A DNA stretch of 53,063 nucleotides. It comes from Streptococcus devriesei DSM 19639 (GTDB lineage: Bacteria > Bacillota > Bacilli > Lactobacillales > Streptococcaceae). Under the pieces are notes generated by a model, which worked only from the letters and a program-made list of their open reading frames with translations, ran no database searches and was not told the origin of the DNA. The stretch is from positions 392,514 to 445,576 of the forward strand of contig NZ_KE384084.1 in NCBI RefSeq assembly GCF_000423725.1, written 5' to 3'. Within the stretch, counting starts at the first letter, position 1; each line of letters starts with the position of its first letter. Position numbers and translations under genes: made by a program. Positions 35,374 to 44,669 of this stretch are shown one piece after another.

Positions 35374-36228
35374 CTATTTTTTCACATCTTGTCTGTAAAA
35401 TTCCTGCAGGGCTTCCTGCCAAGTCGGGATGACAAAACCGGTTGCTTTTGCTTTTTTCAGACTCATGGTTGAATTGAGAGGACGTTTAGCTTTGGCAGGG
35501 AATTGACTGGAGTCAACAGGTTTGACCGTAACATCTGTATCTTTCAGAATTTCACGGGCAAAATCATACCAGGTGGTATCTTCTGCTGCATCATTTGAAA
35601 GGTGATAGTAGCCAAATTCTTTTTGATTTTCAGCCAAATAGGTCATAAATTCAGCTAAGGTGCGGGTCCAAGTCGGACGGCCGTGCTGATCGTTGACAAC
35701 AGTCAGTGTATCATGGGTCTTAGCTAAGTTTTGCATGGTAAAGACAAAGTTTTTCCCATAATTTCCAAAGACCCAAGCAGTACGGATAATATAGAAGTTG
35801 CTGACGTATTTTTCCACAGCTTCTTCGCCCAGACGCTTGGTGCGGCCGTACTCCGTTTTTGGATCCGGCTGATCGTCAACTTCCCATTCTTGTCCGACAG
35901 GCTTTTGACCGTCAAAGACGTAGTCCGTGGAGATATAAACCAGAGTTGAACCATATTTTTCACAGGCCTTGGCAATGTTTTCAGTTCCTGTCACATTGAT
36001 AGCGTAATCCAGCTCTTTTCCTTCGTCCTCTGCTGCATCAACAGCCGTATAGGCTGCGCAGTGATAAACCAGACTGGGCTGTACTTGTGAAAAAACCTCA
36101 TCTACTTTTTCCGCATTCGTAATGTCCATTTCTGCAACATCTACGGCTACATACTCTTCATTACGTTCGTCAAGCAGATGGCGTAATTCCGTTCCCAATT
36201 GACCATTGCTTCCTGTGATTAAAATCAT
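35374..36228 (-). CDS. rmlD: dTDP-4-dehydrorhamnose reductase
   Basis: This 284-residue short-chain dehydrogenase performs the last step of dTDP-L-rhamnose synthesis, the donor for all Rgp rhamnosyltransferases. NAD(P) loop ITGSNGQLGTELRHLL near residue 4, catalytic Tyr-Lys type segment STDYVFDG (near 102) and TEYGRTKRLGEEAV (near 127) are present. AAAGGAGAATACG precedes the ATG. It lies just upstream of rgpA, as in S. mutans, but ends at its own terminator. Confidence 0.95.
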   Translation of the reverse strand: MILITGSNGQLGTELRHLLDERNEEYVAVDVAEMDITNAEKVDEVFSQVQPSLVYHCAAYTAVDAAEDEGKELDYAINVTGTENIAKACEKYGSTLVYISTDYVFDGQKPVGQEWEVDDQPDPKTEYGRTKRLGEEAVEKYVSNFYIIRTAWVFGNYGKNFVFTMQNLAKTHDTLTVVNDQHGRPTWTRTLAEFMTYLAENQKEFGYYHLSNDAAEDTTWYDFAREILKDTDVTVKPVDSSQFPAKAKRPLNSTMSLKKAKATGFVIPTWQEALQEFYRQDVKK

Positions 36229-36240
36229 TCGTATTCTCCT

Positions 36241-36540
36241 TTAATTAAGATACAAAGGGCGTGAAGAAATCCGTATAAAAATAGGAAACCGATGCTGTGT
36301 CGCTAAGACACAAGGACGTTTATCTTTTTTACTAGGATTTTAGCCCGTGTTTCATTAAAAATGTATTGCCTAAAAAGACAGCAATTCTTCCGACACAGGG
36401 CCTGAAGATCTGTGAAAAAGTAATATTCTCTTTACCGCGGCAGCGGCAGAAAAAGCGCTGACTCTATCAGCCTTTTTCAGCTAGGTCAGCCTTACTGACG
36501 CTTCTTTCAGACCCTTGTTTTAAAATTTTTGTGCAGCTGA
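36241..36540. other. 300-base intergenic region between the SufT-like gene and rmlD
   Basis: No gene is seen. Several short inverted repeats occur, among them GTGTC-TTAGC-GACAC on the minus strand (about 36298-36312) and CTGA-rich pairings near 36460-36512 (GTCAGCGC, GTCAGTAAGGCTGAC). On the minus strand AAAGGCTGATAGAGTCAGCGCTTTTT near 36455-36480 could act as a weak terminator for the rpoD/sufT operon. The rmlD promoter must lie here, but I cannot pick one with confidence. Confidence 0.4.
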
Positions 36541-36876
36541 TCAGCGAATGCCCAAAGCAATCCGTGCATAGCGGCTCATTTTATCTACCGACCAGGCCGG
36601 CGACCAAACTAGCTTAACATCAACATCAAGAACCTCAGGCACATCTTTTAAAACATCATAAATTTGGTCAGTCAGCAAATCTGCCAAAGGACAGCCCATC
36701 GTTGTCAGAGTCATATCAATTTCGGTATGGCCTGAATCCTCAAAACGGATATCATAGATAAGTCCTAGATTGACAATATCAATGCCCAGTTCCGGGTCGA
36801 TAACCATTTCCAAAGCTTCCAGAATTCTGTCTTTAATCTTTGTGACTTCTTCGGGAGTATAGTTTCTTTCTGCCAT
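36541..36876 (-). CDS. SufT/MIP18-like metal-sulfur cluster assembly factor
   Basis: This 111-residue protein of the DUF59 family has DPELGIDIVNLGLIYDI near residue 27 and the conserved cysteine in TTMGCPLADLLTDQI near 61. Relatives assist Fe-S cluster maturation. It lies 14 bases after rpoD, with AAGGAG before the ATG, and is probably co-transcribed with dnaG-rpoD. Its exact client is unknown. Confidence 0.88.
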   Translation of the reverse strand: MAERNYTPEEVTKIKDRILEALEMVIDPELGIDIVNLGLIYDIRFEDSGHTEIDMTLTTMGCPLADLLTDQIYDVLKDVPEVLDVDVKLVWSPAWSVDKMSRYARIALGIR

Positions 36877-36890
36877 GGCTGCCTCTCCTT

Positions 36891-38006
36891 TTAATCCTCA
36901 ACGAAATCACGCAGCTGCTTGCTGCGGCTCGGATGGCGTAATTTGCGCAGTGCCTTTGCCTCGATCTGGCGAATCCGTTCGCGAGTGACATTAAACACTC
37001 TGCCCACATCTTCCAGTGTACGCATCTTGCCGTCATCTAAACCAAAGCGCAGACGCAGAACATTTTCTTCACGATCAGTCAGTGTGTCAAGCACCTCATC
37101 CAATTGCTCGCGCAGCACAACACGCGTTGTGTAATCTACCGGGTTTTCGATTACTTCGTCTTCAATGAAATCTCCCAGATGGCTGTCATCTTCTTCACCG
37201 ATTGGTGTTTCCAAAGACACGGGTTCCTGAGCGATTTTCAGGATTTCTCTGACCTTATCCGGAGTCATATCCATGCGCTCTGCAATTTGTTCAGGCGTTG
37301 GGTCCTGACCTAATTCCTGTAAAAGGTTGCGCTGTTCGCGCACCAATTTATTAATTGTTTCCACCATGTGAACCGGAATACGAATCGTGCGAGCCTGATC
37401 GGCAATGGCACGCGTGATGGCCTGACGAATCCACCAAGTGGCATAGGTTGAAAATTTAAATCCCTTAGAGTAGTCAAACTTGTCAACCGCCTTCATCAAG
37501 CCCATGTTGCCTTCCTGGATAAGATCCAAAAACTGCATGCCGCGGCCGACATACCGCTTAGCGATGGAGACGACCAGGCGCAGGTTGGCTTCTGCCAAAC
37601 GCTGCTTAGCTTCAAGGTCACCATTTTCAACCGCAATAGCCAGTTCCTTTTCTTCTTCATTGGTCAAAAGAGGAACAACGCCGATTTCTTTTAAGTACAT
37701 GCGTACAGGGTCATTGACCTTGGCAGAATTGCTTCCCAGCAGTTCTTCATCGGTCAGCTCTTCAGGTTTAATTTCTTCAACTGCATATTTCGACGAAGGA
37801 TTGCCGTCTTTGTCAGTGATAGAGATGCCGCCGTCAGTCAAACGTTCCAGCAAATCATCAATTTGCTCAGCCTCAAGTTCAAAAGGGATGACGAGTTTTT
37901 CAGTAACTTCATCGTCAATTGCAACCCCTTCTTTTTTATGGTTGCGAATAAAATCTGCTACTTGAACATTAAAGGTGCTTGATGTTTTTTTACTACTACT
38001 TGCCAT
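36891..38006 (-). CDS. rpoD: Primary sigma factor RpoD (SigA)
   Basis: This 371-residue vegetative sigma factor has region 1.2 ([20 protein letters not shown] near 101), region 2 ([40 protein letters not shown]) for -10 recognition, region 3 ([18 protein letters not shown]) and region 4 with the -35 helix-turn-helix ([20 protein letters not shown]) near the end. Seven bases separate it from dnaG. The many TTGACA/TATAAT and extended -10 promoters in this window are its expected targets. Confidence 0.98.
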   Translation of the reverse strand: MASSSKKTSSTFNVQVADFIRNHKKEGVAIDDEVTEKLVIPFELEAEQIDDLLERLTDGGISITDKDGNPSSKYAVEEIKPEELTDEELLGSNSAKVNDPVRMYLKEIGVVPLLTNEEEKELAIAVENGDLEAKQRLAEANLRLVVSIAKRYVGRGMQFLDLIQEGNMGLMKAVDKFDYSKGFKFSTYATWWIRQAITRAIADQARTIRIPVHMVETINKLVREQRNLLQELGQDPTPEQIAERMDMTPDKVREILKIAQEPVSLETPIGEEDDSHLGDFIEDEVIENPVDYTTRVVLREQLDEVLDTLTDREENVLRLRFGLDDGKMRTLEDVGRVFNVTRERIRQIEAKALRKLRHPSRSKQLRDFVED

Positions 38007-38013
38007 TTTTCCT

Positions 38014-39789
38014 CTATTCCATATTTCTTTTTTGAGCGATGAGAGCTGCTAAGCCCTCAACTGCAGTATCTATGTCCCCGTGATTGCTGTTTTCACGGAT
38101 GGTTTTGCTTTGTTTGCGCATTTCCTGCTGCTGCAGGTATTTGTCTCTCTGCTCTTCGAGCTGCCTGATTTCACCCTCGGCAATCTCCTCAGGGAGATTT
38201 TCCTCTAAAACACGGTAATAAGCCTTTTGAAGTTCCTCAGGAAGCTGGGACAAATCATAGGCATTCAATTCACCCTTGCTTTTTAAAAGCTGATAAAGTT
38301 CCTGCAATTCCGGAGTTTCAAAGGTAAAATCATCCCGATTGCGAAATTCATTTAACAGATAATCATGGTGGAGAATCCGATGAAAGAGCTGGTTTTCCGC
38401 CTTAGCTACAGCCGTCAGATGCTTACTCATGGGCAGGTCTACCCTGATTGGCTGGCTGAGCGTCTGTTCACTTCTTTGCGAACGTGTCTGAAGGCGCTCA
38501 TTGTTAACAGCCTGCTCTACCTGCTGGTAATTAAAGTCCGGCAGAATTTCAGCCACCATATTGATATAGGTATTCTGAGCAGTAATCGAAGGAGAAGCGG
38601 CAATGATTTTCGCCATTTTTTCCACATACTCAATCTCCGCCTGCAGATTATCACTGTTTTCAGGTTTTAGGTGGTGGAGCCAAAATTCAACGCTGCTGAT
38701 TCTGGCCTGCGTCAGCAGTTTTTTCAGATCTTCCGCAGAATGTTCCTTGATAAATTCATCAGGGTCCATCTGACCGGGAATCCTGACGATTTCCACCGCC
38801 ATGTCCGACAGGATGGCCAAGGATTTAGCAATGGCATTCTGCCCGGCACTGTCACCATCATAAGTCAAAATGACTTTTTTAGTGAATTTTTTTAAATGCT
38901 TGACATGCTCAGGTGTCAGCGCTGTTCCCATGGAAGCCACAGCATTGCTGATGCCCGCACGATAGGCAGCGATAACATCCATGAAACCTTCCATCAGGTA
39001 AATTTCATGTTCTTTCTTGGCAACCGCTTTGGCCTTATCCAAATGATAGAGCTCATAAGACTTGTTGAAAACAGCCGTTGCACGCGTATTCTTATATTTT
39101 GCCAGTTTCTTAGCAATGTCTGCCTTCGTCCAAATCCGGCCTGAAAAGCCGACGATGTGACCAAACTCATCTGTCAAAGGGAACATAATGCGGTTTTGGA
39201 AGGCGTCATAAACAGTGTTGCTGTCAGACAAATTAAAAAGACCAGAATTAATGATGGTATCTTCATCATATTTTTTCAGCATAGCCTGATAAAGATAATC
39301 ATGTTCATCCGGAGCTAAACCGATCTTAAAATAATCAATCAGCTCATCCGTCAGTCCCCTTTCATAAAGATACTGCCGTGCTGTTTCACCTATCTTAGTC
39401 GTCTTTAAAACGGCCTGATAAAATTTGCTGGCATCCTCATTGATGTTGAAAAACCTTTGGTTGGGGTGTTCCTGCCTTGTTTCCTGACTCTTGTCTTGAA
39501 CCGTAATATTAATTCCTGCGCGGTCGGCCAGCACCTGAACACTCTCCAAAAAGCTGATATTACGATAGTCTTCTATAAATTTAAAGACATCTCCTGAACG
39601 GCCGCAGCCAAAACAGTGAAAAAATTGCCTGTCTTCAATGACATTAAAGGAGGGCGTTTTTTCTTTGTGGAAGGGACAAAGGCCCAAATAATTGCGGCCA
39701 GCCCGTGAAAGGCTGACAACTTCGCCAATGACATCAACAATATTGACGCTGTTTTTAATGTCGTTAATCATTTCCTTATCGATAGCCAG
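38014..39789 (-). CDS. dnaG: DNA primase DnaG, probable CTG start
   Basis: This primase of about 591 residues makes RNA primers at the fork. An N-terminal CHC2 zinc finger ([28 protein letters not shown]), a TOPRIM core ([27 protein letters not shown]) and a C-terminal helicase-binding region are intact. The first ATG (39771) is 27 bases from any ribosome site. A CTG at 39789 is placed nine bases after GGAGG and yields (M)[15 protein letters not shown], the usual streptococcal start, so CTG initiation is preferred. It is followed by rpoD. Confidence 0.93.
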   Translation of the reverse strand: MAIDKEMINDIKNSVNIVDVIGEVVSLSRAGRNYLGLCPFHKEKTPSFNVIEDRQFFHCFGCGRSGDVFKFIEDYRNISFLESVQVLADRAGINITVQDKSQETRQEHPNQRFFNINEDASKFYQAVLKTTKIGETARQYLYERGLTDELIDYFKIGLAPDEHDYLYQAMLKKYDEDTIINSGLFNLSDSNTVYDAFQNRIMFPLTDEFGHIVGFSGRIWTKADIAKKLAKYKNTRATAVFNKSYELYHLDKAKAVAKKEHEIYLMEGFMDVIAAYRAGISNAVASMGTALTPEHVKHLKKFTKKVILTYDGDSAGQNAIAKSLAILSDMAVEIVRIPGQMDPDEFIKEHSAEDLKKLLTQARISSVEFWLHHLKPENSDNLQAEIEYVEKMAKIIAASPSITAQNTYINMVAEILPDFNYQQVEQAVNNERLQTRSQRSEQTLSQPIRVDLPMSKHLTAVAKAENQLFHRILHHDYLLNEFRNRDDFTFETPELQELYQLLKSKGELNAYDLSQLPEELQKAYYRVLEENLPEEIAEGEIRQLEEQRDKYLQQQEMRKQSKTIRENSNHGDIDTAVEGLAALIAQKRNME

Positions 39790-39865
39790 AAATCATCACC
39801 TCCACATAAAAATCCCTATTTTAGCGTTGCTTTTCATTATAACATTTTTAGGACTTTTTGTAAAT

Positions 39866-39921
39866 TAAAGAGCACAAAAGCACCCTCTTGGTTTGGTCTT
39901 TGCGACCAAGTCAGAGAGTGC
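39866..39921 (-). terminator. Terminator after the beta-helix protein gene
   Basis: Minus strand GCACTCTC...GAGGGTGC outer stem with an inner TTGGTC-GCAAA-GACCAA stem, followed by TTTTGTGCTCTTT. It lies 28 bases after the stop of the gene at 39950 and before dnaG. Confidence 0.82.
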
Positions 39922-39949
39922 CTCTATTAGGATATGTTAAGAGCAGCTG

Positions 39950-41437
39950 TCAATCTATATCGTTATCATAGACAGTGCCTTTGCGTTCTGTCTTTAAGTG
40001 AATGGCTTTAAACAGCCAAAGCTTATTTTTCTCACTGATATTAAGGCGATCAACCAAAGTGTTGCTGAACAGATTATTGTAAATCTTAATCGGTCCTACA
40101 TCGGAAGAATGCTGACCGACACTTCCGCTGTAGGCTTTGATATTGCCCTTGCTGTCATAATAAGGAACAAAGGAATTATCAGTAATCACAATATTTCTGC
40201 TGAGCTGTCTGTCTTTATTGTGGGCGCTGTAATTAGGGTCAAGGCCCTTGAGCAAACCGCCGTCCCATACACCATTATCACTTGAAGCGTCTAACTGGAT
40301 AGCCTCAGAATAGTAATCATGAAGGGAAAGATTGGCATCAATTTGTCTGGCATTAACCAGCTCAGGAGCATAGCCTGTAAATTGATTACCTTTAAAACTG
40401 GAATTTTGCAGACCTCCCATGTCAAAAACATGGCTGCCCATTTTATGAACCATGGTAAAACTATTGTTCAGAACCCGCCAGTGATCACCGTGGTTAGCCA
40501 TAACCATAAAATGGTTGCCCTTATCCAAGTCACTGGCCTTGATGTTAAGATTGCGCATGGTGAAGTTTTTGACCCCGTCAGTGGCACGAGGACCAGTTGC
40601 CAAGGCAAACCAGCAGGCCACTCCTTCAACCAGAAGTGTCGTATTGTCGCCTCTGATTTCTGTGTCAGAAGCCAAGGTAATGTAGTCTTTTGTAGGTGTT
40701 TGACTGCCGATCTTAAATTTACCGCTAGGCAGGCTTAAAATGGTGCCCGGATGCTCCTTAGCATAAGCAAAGGCCTGTCTTAGAACGTCATTGTTTTGAG
40801 CGGCGCTGTTTTCTGCTTTTAACTTAACCTGATAAACAGTGTCCAGATCCCCTTCTTGGATATCTGTGACTTTTCCGCCGTCATCAAAGGTAATATCATA
40901 TTTGTAACCGCCGGCAGCACTGCTGTGATTGTAAGAAACCTGCTCAACTCGGCCGGCTGATGCCCGATAATCAGCCAAACTGTGACCGTCTAAGTTCTCT
41001 TTGGCTGACGATGTTAACTTAACAACCTGACCCTGACGGTATCGTGATTTCTTGATTTTTGCTAAATCTTGTTCACTAACGTGTTTTACGGTCCGTCCAT
41101 TGCCAAACTTAACGTCATAGATGTATGCTGTCTTTCGCTGTGAGGTCTCCGTCGTTTTTACTTTCTTGACTGTTCCGATCCAATTTTGATAATCAGCCAG
41201 CTTTTCACCAGATTTAATTTGAACCTTTTGGCCGGAAGAATATTGTGATTTCTGCTCAGCTTCCTTATTGACAAAAGGAAGAACGATCCCGACAGATTTT
41301 AGATGCAGAGTTTTGGCCAGAACCCCTAAAGAATTAGTTGCCGCCAGCAGCAAAACAGCTGATGAAACAAAAATAGTTAATACGATGATTTCGCTTTTCC
41401 GAACTAGTCCCTTTCGCTTATGTCTTCTGTTTCCCAT
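39950..41437 (-). CDS. Membrane-anchored protein with two SH3-like repeats and a beta-helix domain
   Basis: Not recognised as a named protein. These 495 residues have a basic N-terminus, one signal-anchor helix (about 16-36), then two related segments of about 60 residues: YSSGQKVQIKSGEKLADYQ...YDVKFGNGRTVKHV and YRQGQVVKLTSSAKENLDG...YDITFDDGGKVTDI, which look like small SH3/KOW-type barrels. From about residue 215 a right-handed beta-helix of the pectate-lyase/polygalacturonase type follows (DTEIRGDNTTLLV, MRNLNIKASD, VLNNSFTMVHK, SSFKGNQFTG, NIVITDNSFVPY, PIKIYNNLFSN). A surface polysaccharide hydrolase or lyase is a reasonable inference; no catalytic residue is assigned. It sits between dnaG and mscL with its own terminator, diverging from mscL. 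Confidence 0.8.
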   Translation of the reverse strand: MGNRRHKRKGLVRKSEIIVLTIFVSSAVLLLAATNSLGVLAKTLHLKSVGIVLPFVNKEAEQKSQYSSGQKVQIKSGEKLADYQNWIGTVKKVKTTETSQRKTAYIYDVKFGNGRTVKHVSEQDLAKIKKSRYRQGQVVKLTSSAKENLDGHSLADYRASAGRVEQVSYNHSSAAGGYKYDITFDDGGKVTDIQEGDLDTVYQVKLKAENSAAQNNDVLRQAFAYAKEHPGTILSLPSGKFKIGSQTPTKDYITLASDTEIRGDNTTLLVEGVACWFALATGPRATDGVKNFTMRNLNIKASDLDKGNHFMVMANHGDHWRVLNNSFTMVHKMGSHVFDMGGLQNSSFKGNQFTGYAPELVNARQIDANLSLHDYYSEAIQLDASSDNGVWDGGLLKGLDPNYSAHNKDRQLSRNIVITDNSFVPYYDSKGNIKAYSGSVGQHSSDVGPIKIYNNLFSNTLVDRLNISEKNKLWLFKAIHLKTERKGTVYDNDID

Positions 41438-41513
41438 TGTCTTCCCTTCAGAAAATATATTTTTTACAGCATTTCAATTTTATCATATTTTTGAAAAAAG
41501 TGAAGCACATATA

Positions 41514-41542
41514 TTGTCAAATACCTCTTTTTCCCGTATAAT
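41514..41542 (+). promoter_or_regulatory. Promoter of mscL
   Basis: -35 TTGTCA (41514-41519) and -10 TATAAT (41537-41542) with a 17-base spacer, 32 bases before the mscL ATG. Confidence 0.82.
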
Positions 41543-41574
41543 AAGTAACTAATAATAAGAAAGGAAAAAAAGAA

Positions 41575-41955
41575 ATGATTAAAGAACTTAAAGAGTTTTT
41601 GTTCCGAGGAAGTGTCCTTGAACTTGCTGTAGCCGTTGTTATGGGGGCAGCATTCAATGCTATTATCACATCCTTCGTTTCAGATGTCATCACACCGCTC
41701 TTCTTGAACCCTGCTTTGAAAGCTGCCGGTGTCGACAAGATTGCTGAACTGTCATGGAATGGCGTTGCTTACGGTAATTTCTTAAGTGCTGTCATTAACT
41801 TCTTGATTGTGGGAATAACACTCTTTTTCGTTGTTAAAGCTGCTAATCATGCTATGGCAATCAGCAAAAAAGCTGAAGAAGATGCTGCCGAAGCTGAGCC
41901 TACTGAAGTTGAACTGTTGGCAGACATTAAAGCCCTGTTAGAAAAACAAAAGTAA
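41575..41955 (+). CDS. mscL: Large-conductance mechanosensitive channel MscL
   Basis: This 126-residue pentameric channel opens on membrane tension during osmotic downshift. The N-terminal KELKEFLFRGSVLELAVAVV and the pore-lining glycine-rich helix VVMGAAFNAIITSFVSDVIT form TM1; TM2 is VINFLIVGITLFFVVKAANH. The C-terminal helix is acidic (EEDAAEAEPTEVELL). Full family length. It has its own promoter and is followed by two terminators. Confidence 0.96.
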   Translation: MIKELKEFLFRGSVLELAVAVVMGAAFNAIITSFVSDVITPLFLNPALKAAGVDKIAELSWNGVAYGNFLSAVINFLIVGITLFFVVKAANHAMAISKKAEEDAAEAEPTEVELLADIKALLEKQK

Positions 41956-41961
41956 AAAATT

Positions 41962-42004
41962 GAAAGACAGCCTTGATTAAACAATCAACGTTGTCTTTCT
42001 TTTC
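41962..42004 (+). terminator. Terminator after mscL
   Basis: GAAAGACA...TTGATT-AAAC-AATCAA...TGTCTTTC followed by TTTTCC: a two-part stem with a three-by-three internal loop, seven bases after the stop. Confidence 0.85.
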
Positions 42005-42020
42005 CTTGTTAAACTAAAGA

Positions 42021-42046
42021 CAGCCTAAATCAGGGCTGTTTTTTTT
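42021..42046 (+). terminator. Second terminator after mscL
   Basis: CAGCC-TAAATCAG-GGCTG followed by eight T. It backs up the terminator directly upstream. Confidence 0.8.
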
Positions 42047-42163
42047 ATGATTTTATTTATTTAGTATTTATAGGTGCAAGATAAATAAATTACCGTCAAA
42101 ATTTCCATTACCTCATGAGGGTTAAATTCTAATGCCTCATTTCAGCTGAATTGACAGCAAAAC

Positions 42164-42191
42164 AAAAAACTGAAACGCTGTTCCAGTTTTT
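42164..42191 (-). terminator. Terminator after rpsU
   Basis: Minus strand AAAACTG...CAGTTTT hairpin with an imperfect inner stem (GAAC-AGC-GTTT) and a following T tract, 15 bases after the rpsU stop. Confidence 0.78.
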
Positions 42192-42205
42192 CAATAATAA
42201 TCACT

Positions 42206-42382
42206 TTAGAATTTTTTACGTTTGCGAGCTGCTTCTGACTTACGTTTACGTTTTACAGAAGGTTTTTCGTAGAATTCACGTTTGCGTGATTCTTGAAGTG
42301 TTCCAGCTTTAGTTACAGAACGTTTGAAACGACGAAGAGCATCGTCAAGTGATTCATTTTTACGCACTACAGTCTTTGACAT
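42206..42382 (-). CDS. rpsU: Ribosomal protein S21
   Basis: This 58-residue small-subunit protein reads [20 protein letters not shown] with a very basic C-terminus ([15 protein letters not shown]), as in the family. The frame extends eight codons further, but the ATG at 42382 is preceded by GGGGAGTGAG and is the family start. In many bacteria rpsU, dnaG and rpoD form one operon; here rpsU is nearby yet separately promoted. Confidence 0.97.
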
Positions 42383-42430
42383 GTATCTCACTCCCCTCAA
42401 TTTCATTGTAACATTTACACGTTCTTAAAC

Positions 42431-42460
42431 ATTATACAAGAATGTGGAAATAAATGTCAA
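42431..42460 (-). promoter_or_regulatory. Promoter of rpsU
   Basis: Minus strand consensus -35 TTGACA (42460-42455) and consensus -10 TATAAT (42436-42431) with an 18-base spacer. It lies about 50 bases before the rpsU start and is one of the strongest promoters in the window. Confidence 0.88.
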
Positions 42461-42528
42461 GGCATTTTCAGGCTATTTTAAAATTTATTTTCAAGAACGC
42501 TGAAAACCAAATCTAAAAATCAGTATTC

Positions 42529-43341
42529 TTAATCAACCTGCCGGCCGGTCAATTTAACCGCATCGCTGATAAACTGTTTGTACTTACCTTCTTTTTTAAG
42601 CTTTTTAATAACCTTATTCACTGTCTTAACTAATTTGCCGCTGTCTTTCGGCAGCGCAACAGCTTTGGCATCACCTTCACCTGTTTTCAAGGCAACTTTT
42701 GCCAGAATCAGGTCACTGTTTTGAGAAATATAACCTTCTGCTACTGGTTTTTCCAAATCGATAGCATCAACTTGACCTGATTTCAATTCATTAACCGCTT
42801 CACCCATTGACGTCAGAGAAGTGATATTTGATTTCTTAAGCTGTTCCTTGGCCAAGCCTTCTTCAATCGTTCCCTTTTGAACAGCCACTTTGGCCTTGCT
42901 GAAGGCAGCCAGCGATGGATATTTAGCAAGATCAGACTTCCTGATTAAGATAGCATTTTCTGTCTTGTAATAAGCATCTGAAAAATCATAGGCTTTGGCG
43001 CGTTCTTTGGTATAAGACAGACCGGAAATAGCGATATCAGCCTTTCCTGTCTTTAAGCTGGAAAGAACATTGTCAAAGCTCATTGATGATATTTCCAATT
43101 TGACGTCCAGCTCATCAGCAATTGCTTTTGCCAATTCAATGTCTGCCCCAACAACAGTATCTTTGCCGTCGATCAGAGCTTTGAATTCAAATGGTGCATA
43201 GTCCGGACTGACAGCAACAACCAGTTTTTTCTTTTCTTTTACTTTATCCTGCATGTCTTTCGCATTGGAAGCGCCGCAAGCAGTTAAAGCAACCACAGCC
43301 AAAAGGCTCAGGAAGGTCAGCAATAATTTTTTAAGTGTCAT
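42529..43341 (-). CDS. Amino-acid ABC transporter substrate-binding lipoprotein
   Basis: This 270-residue SBP_bac_3 family protein has a lipoprotein signal with lipobox AVVALTACGAS (cysteine near residue 22). The core reads AVSPDYAPFEFKALIDGKD, GADIELAKAIADELDVKLE, LKTGKADIAISGLSYTKERA and VAVQKGTIEEGLAKEQL, a polar amino-acid binder. No permease or ATPase gene is adjacent, so it must dock to a transporter coded elsewhere. It is a clear paralogue of the lipoprotein at 44670. The ligand cannot be deduced. Confidence 0.9.
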   Translation of the reverse strand: MTLKKLLLTFLSLLAVVALTACGASNAKDMQDKVKEKKKLVVAVSPDYAPFEFKALIDGKDTVVGADIELAKAIADELDVKLEISSMSFDNVLSSLKTGKADIAISGLSYTKERAKAYDFSDAYYKTENAILIRKSDLAKYPSLAAFSKAKVAVQKGTIEEGLAKEQLKKSNITSLTSMGEAVNELKSGQVDAIDLEKPVAEGYISQNSDLILAKVALKTGEGDAKAVALPKDSGKLVKTVNKVIKKLKKEGKYKQFISDAVKLTGRQVD

Positions 43342-43392
43342 TTTTTTCTCTTTTCTATTTGATTATTCTGTTATAAATTTTATAACCTTTTA

Positions 43393-44511
43393 TTAATTGA
43401 AGCGCCTCAAACACTGGGATAATTTTGACAAGCCCGTTTTTAAAATGTCCTTGTCACCGCAGTAGCCTAGGCGAACATAGCCTTCAAGATCAAAACGGTT
43501 TCCCGGAACAAGCAGCACACCATAGTCTGATAAGAGCTGTTTGCAAAAATCTTCAATGGGAAGCGGTACATCCAGCTTAATCAGCGAAGTGGAAACATGA
43601 TCCGGCAGGATAGCATGAGCTCGCGGTTCCTCAGCCAGCCAATGGTTTAAAATCCTAAGATTTTCGCTGACAATCTTTTGATTTCTCTCCATAATGACCC
43701 GACGGTTTTTCAAGGCAAAGGCAGCCAGAATATCATCAAAGACACCGGCACAAATCATGGTATAATCGCGATAGTCCCTGAGAACGTCTGCTACTTCCTT
43801 ATTTGAAGCCACCCAGCCTACACGTATACCGGGCAGAGAGTAGGCCTTTGACAGACTGTCAACTGAAATGCCCTTATCGTATAAATCAGCAATGGCTGGA
43901 GCTTCTCGCTGATTAGAAAATGATTTATAAACCTCATCGGACAGAATATAGGCCCCGCAGGATTCAGCGATAGCAACCAATTCCTGCAAATAGGCCTCGT
44001 CCATAATGGCTCCTGTCGGATTATGGGCATTGTTGATACAGATCATTTTAGTATTGGGACGGATCAGCCTGCGCAAATCATCCAAATCCGGCAGCCAATT
44101 GTTTTCCTCTCTAATCTGCCACAAATCCACTTCTGCTCCGAGAGATTTAGGAATGTCATAGAGCTGCTGATAGGCGGGGTAGACTGAGATAACGTGATCC
44201 TGAGGCTCAATTAGGGCGTAGAGCGCCAGCATATTGGCACCAGTTGCACCATTGGTCTGCAAAATCTGCTCAGGCTGAATGGTCTTATAAAGCCCGCAGA
44301 CTTCCCTTTTGAATTCGGGCGAACCCTCTATCCAGCCGTAGTCCAGCTTTTTTCGGGAAAGTTCCTGAAAAAAAGTGCTCAGATCTTGGTGTGTCAGCTC
44401 AAAAAGCTCCTCCAAGGTCAAAGCCGAGATAGATACACCGGCAATATCATAGAGGGCATCCTTTTCATGAACATTCAGCCATTCTTCCACTCCAAAACGT
44501 GGTAATTTCAT
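43393..44511 (-). CDS. PLP-dependent aminotransferase, class I/II
   Basis: This 372-residue fold-type I enzyme has a cofactor lysine in VDSLSKAYSLPGIRVGWVAS near residue 225, the Asn/Asp-Tyr pocket in ICINNAHNPTGAI and ILSDEVYKSF, and a C-terminal carboxylate-binding arginine in YVRLGYCGD. Homologues are annotated as aspartate-type or MalY/PatB-like aminotransferases. The substrate is unknown. The open frame reaches TTG 44568, but AAGGAG stands five bases before the ATG at 44511. Its place between two amino-acid-binding lipoproteins suggests a shared role in amino-acid use; that is inference. Confidence 0.88.
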   Translation of the reverse strand: MKLPRFGVEEWLNVHEKDALYDIAGVSISALTLEELFELTHQDLSTFFQELSRKKLDYGWIEGSPEFKREVCGLYKTIQPEQILQTNGATGANMLALYALIEPQDHVISVYPAYQQLYDIPKSLGAEVDLWQIREENNWLPDLDDLRRLIRPNTKMICINNAHNPTGAIMDEAYLQELVAIAESCGAYILSDEVYKSFSNQREAPAIADLYDKGISVDSLSKAYSLPGIRVGWVASNKEVADVLRDYRDYTMICAGVFDDILAAFALKNRRVIMERNQKIVSENLRILNHWLAEEPRAHAILPDHVSTSLIKLDVPLPIEDFCKQLLSDYGVLLVPGNRFDLEGYVRLGYCGDKDILKTGLSKLSQCLRRFN

Positions 44512-44613
44512 CTTGACTCCTTTTATTTTCCTACATATGATAATACTTAATAAGCAGGCACTTGTCAATGCTAAGAAATTAAGAACTCCGCCTCCGTTTT
44601 CTCATTAATAGCA

Positions 44614-44650
44614 GAAAACCCTCAGCAGGCTTTTAAACACCTGCCGAGGG
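44614..44650 (-). terminator. Terminator after the second binding lipoprotein
   Basis: Minus strand CCCTCGGCAGG, a ten-base loop and CCTGCTGAGGG followed by TTTTCT; eleven pairs including one G-T. It lies 20 bases after the stop. Confidence 0.88.
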
Positions 44651-44669
44651 CTGCATAAGTATAACATTT

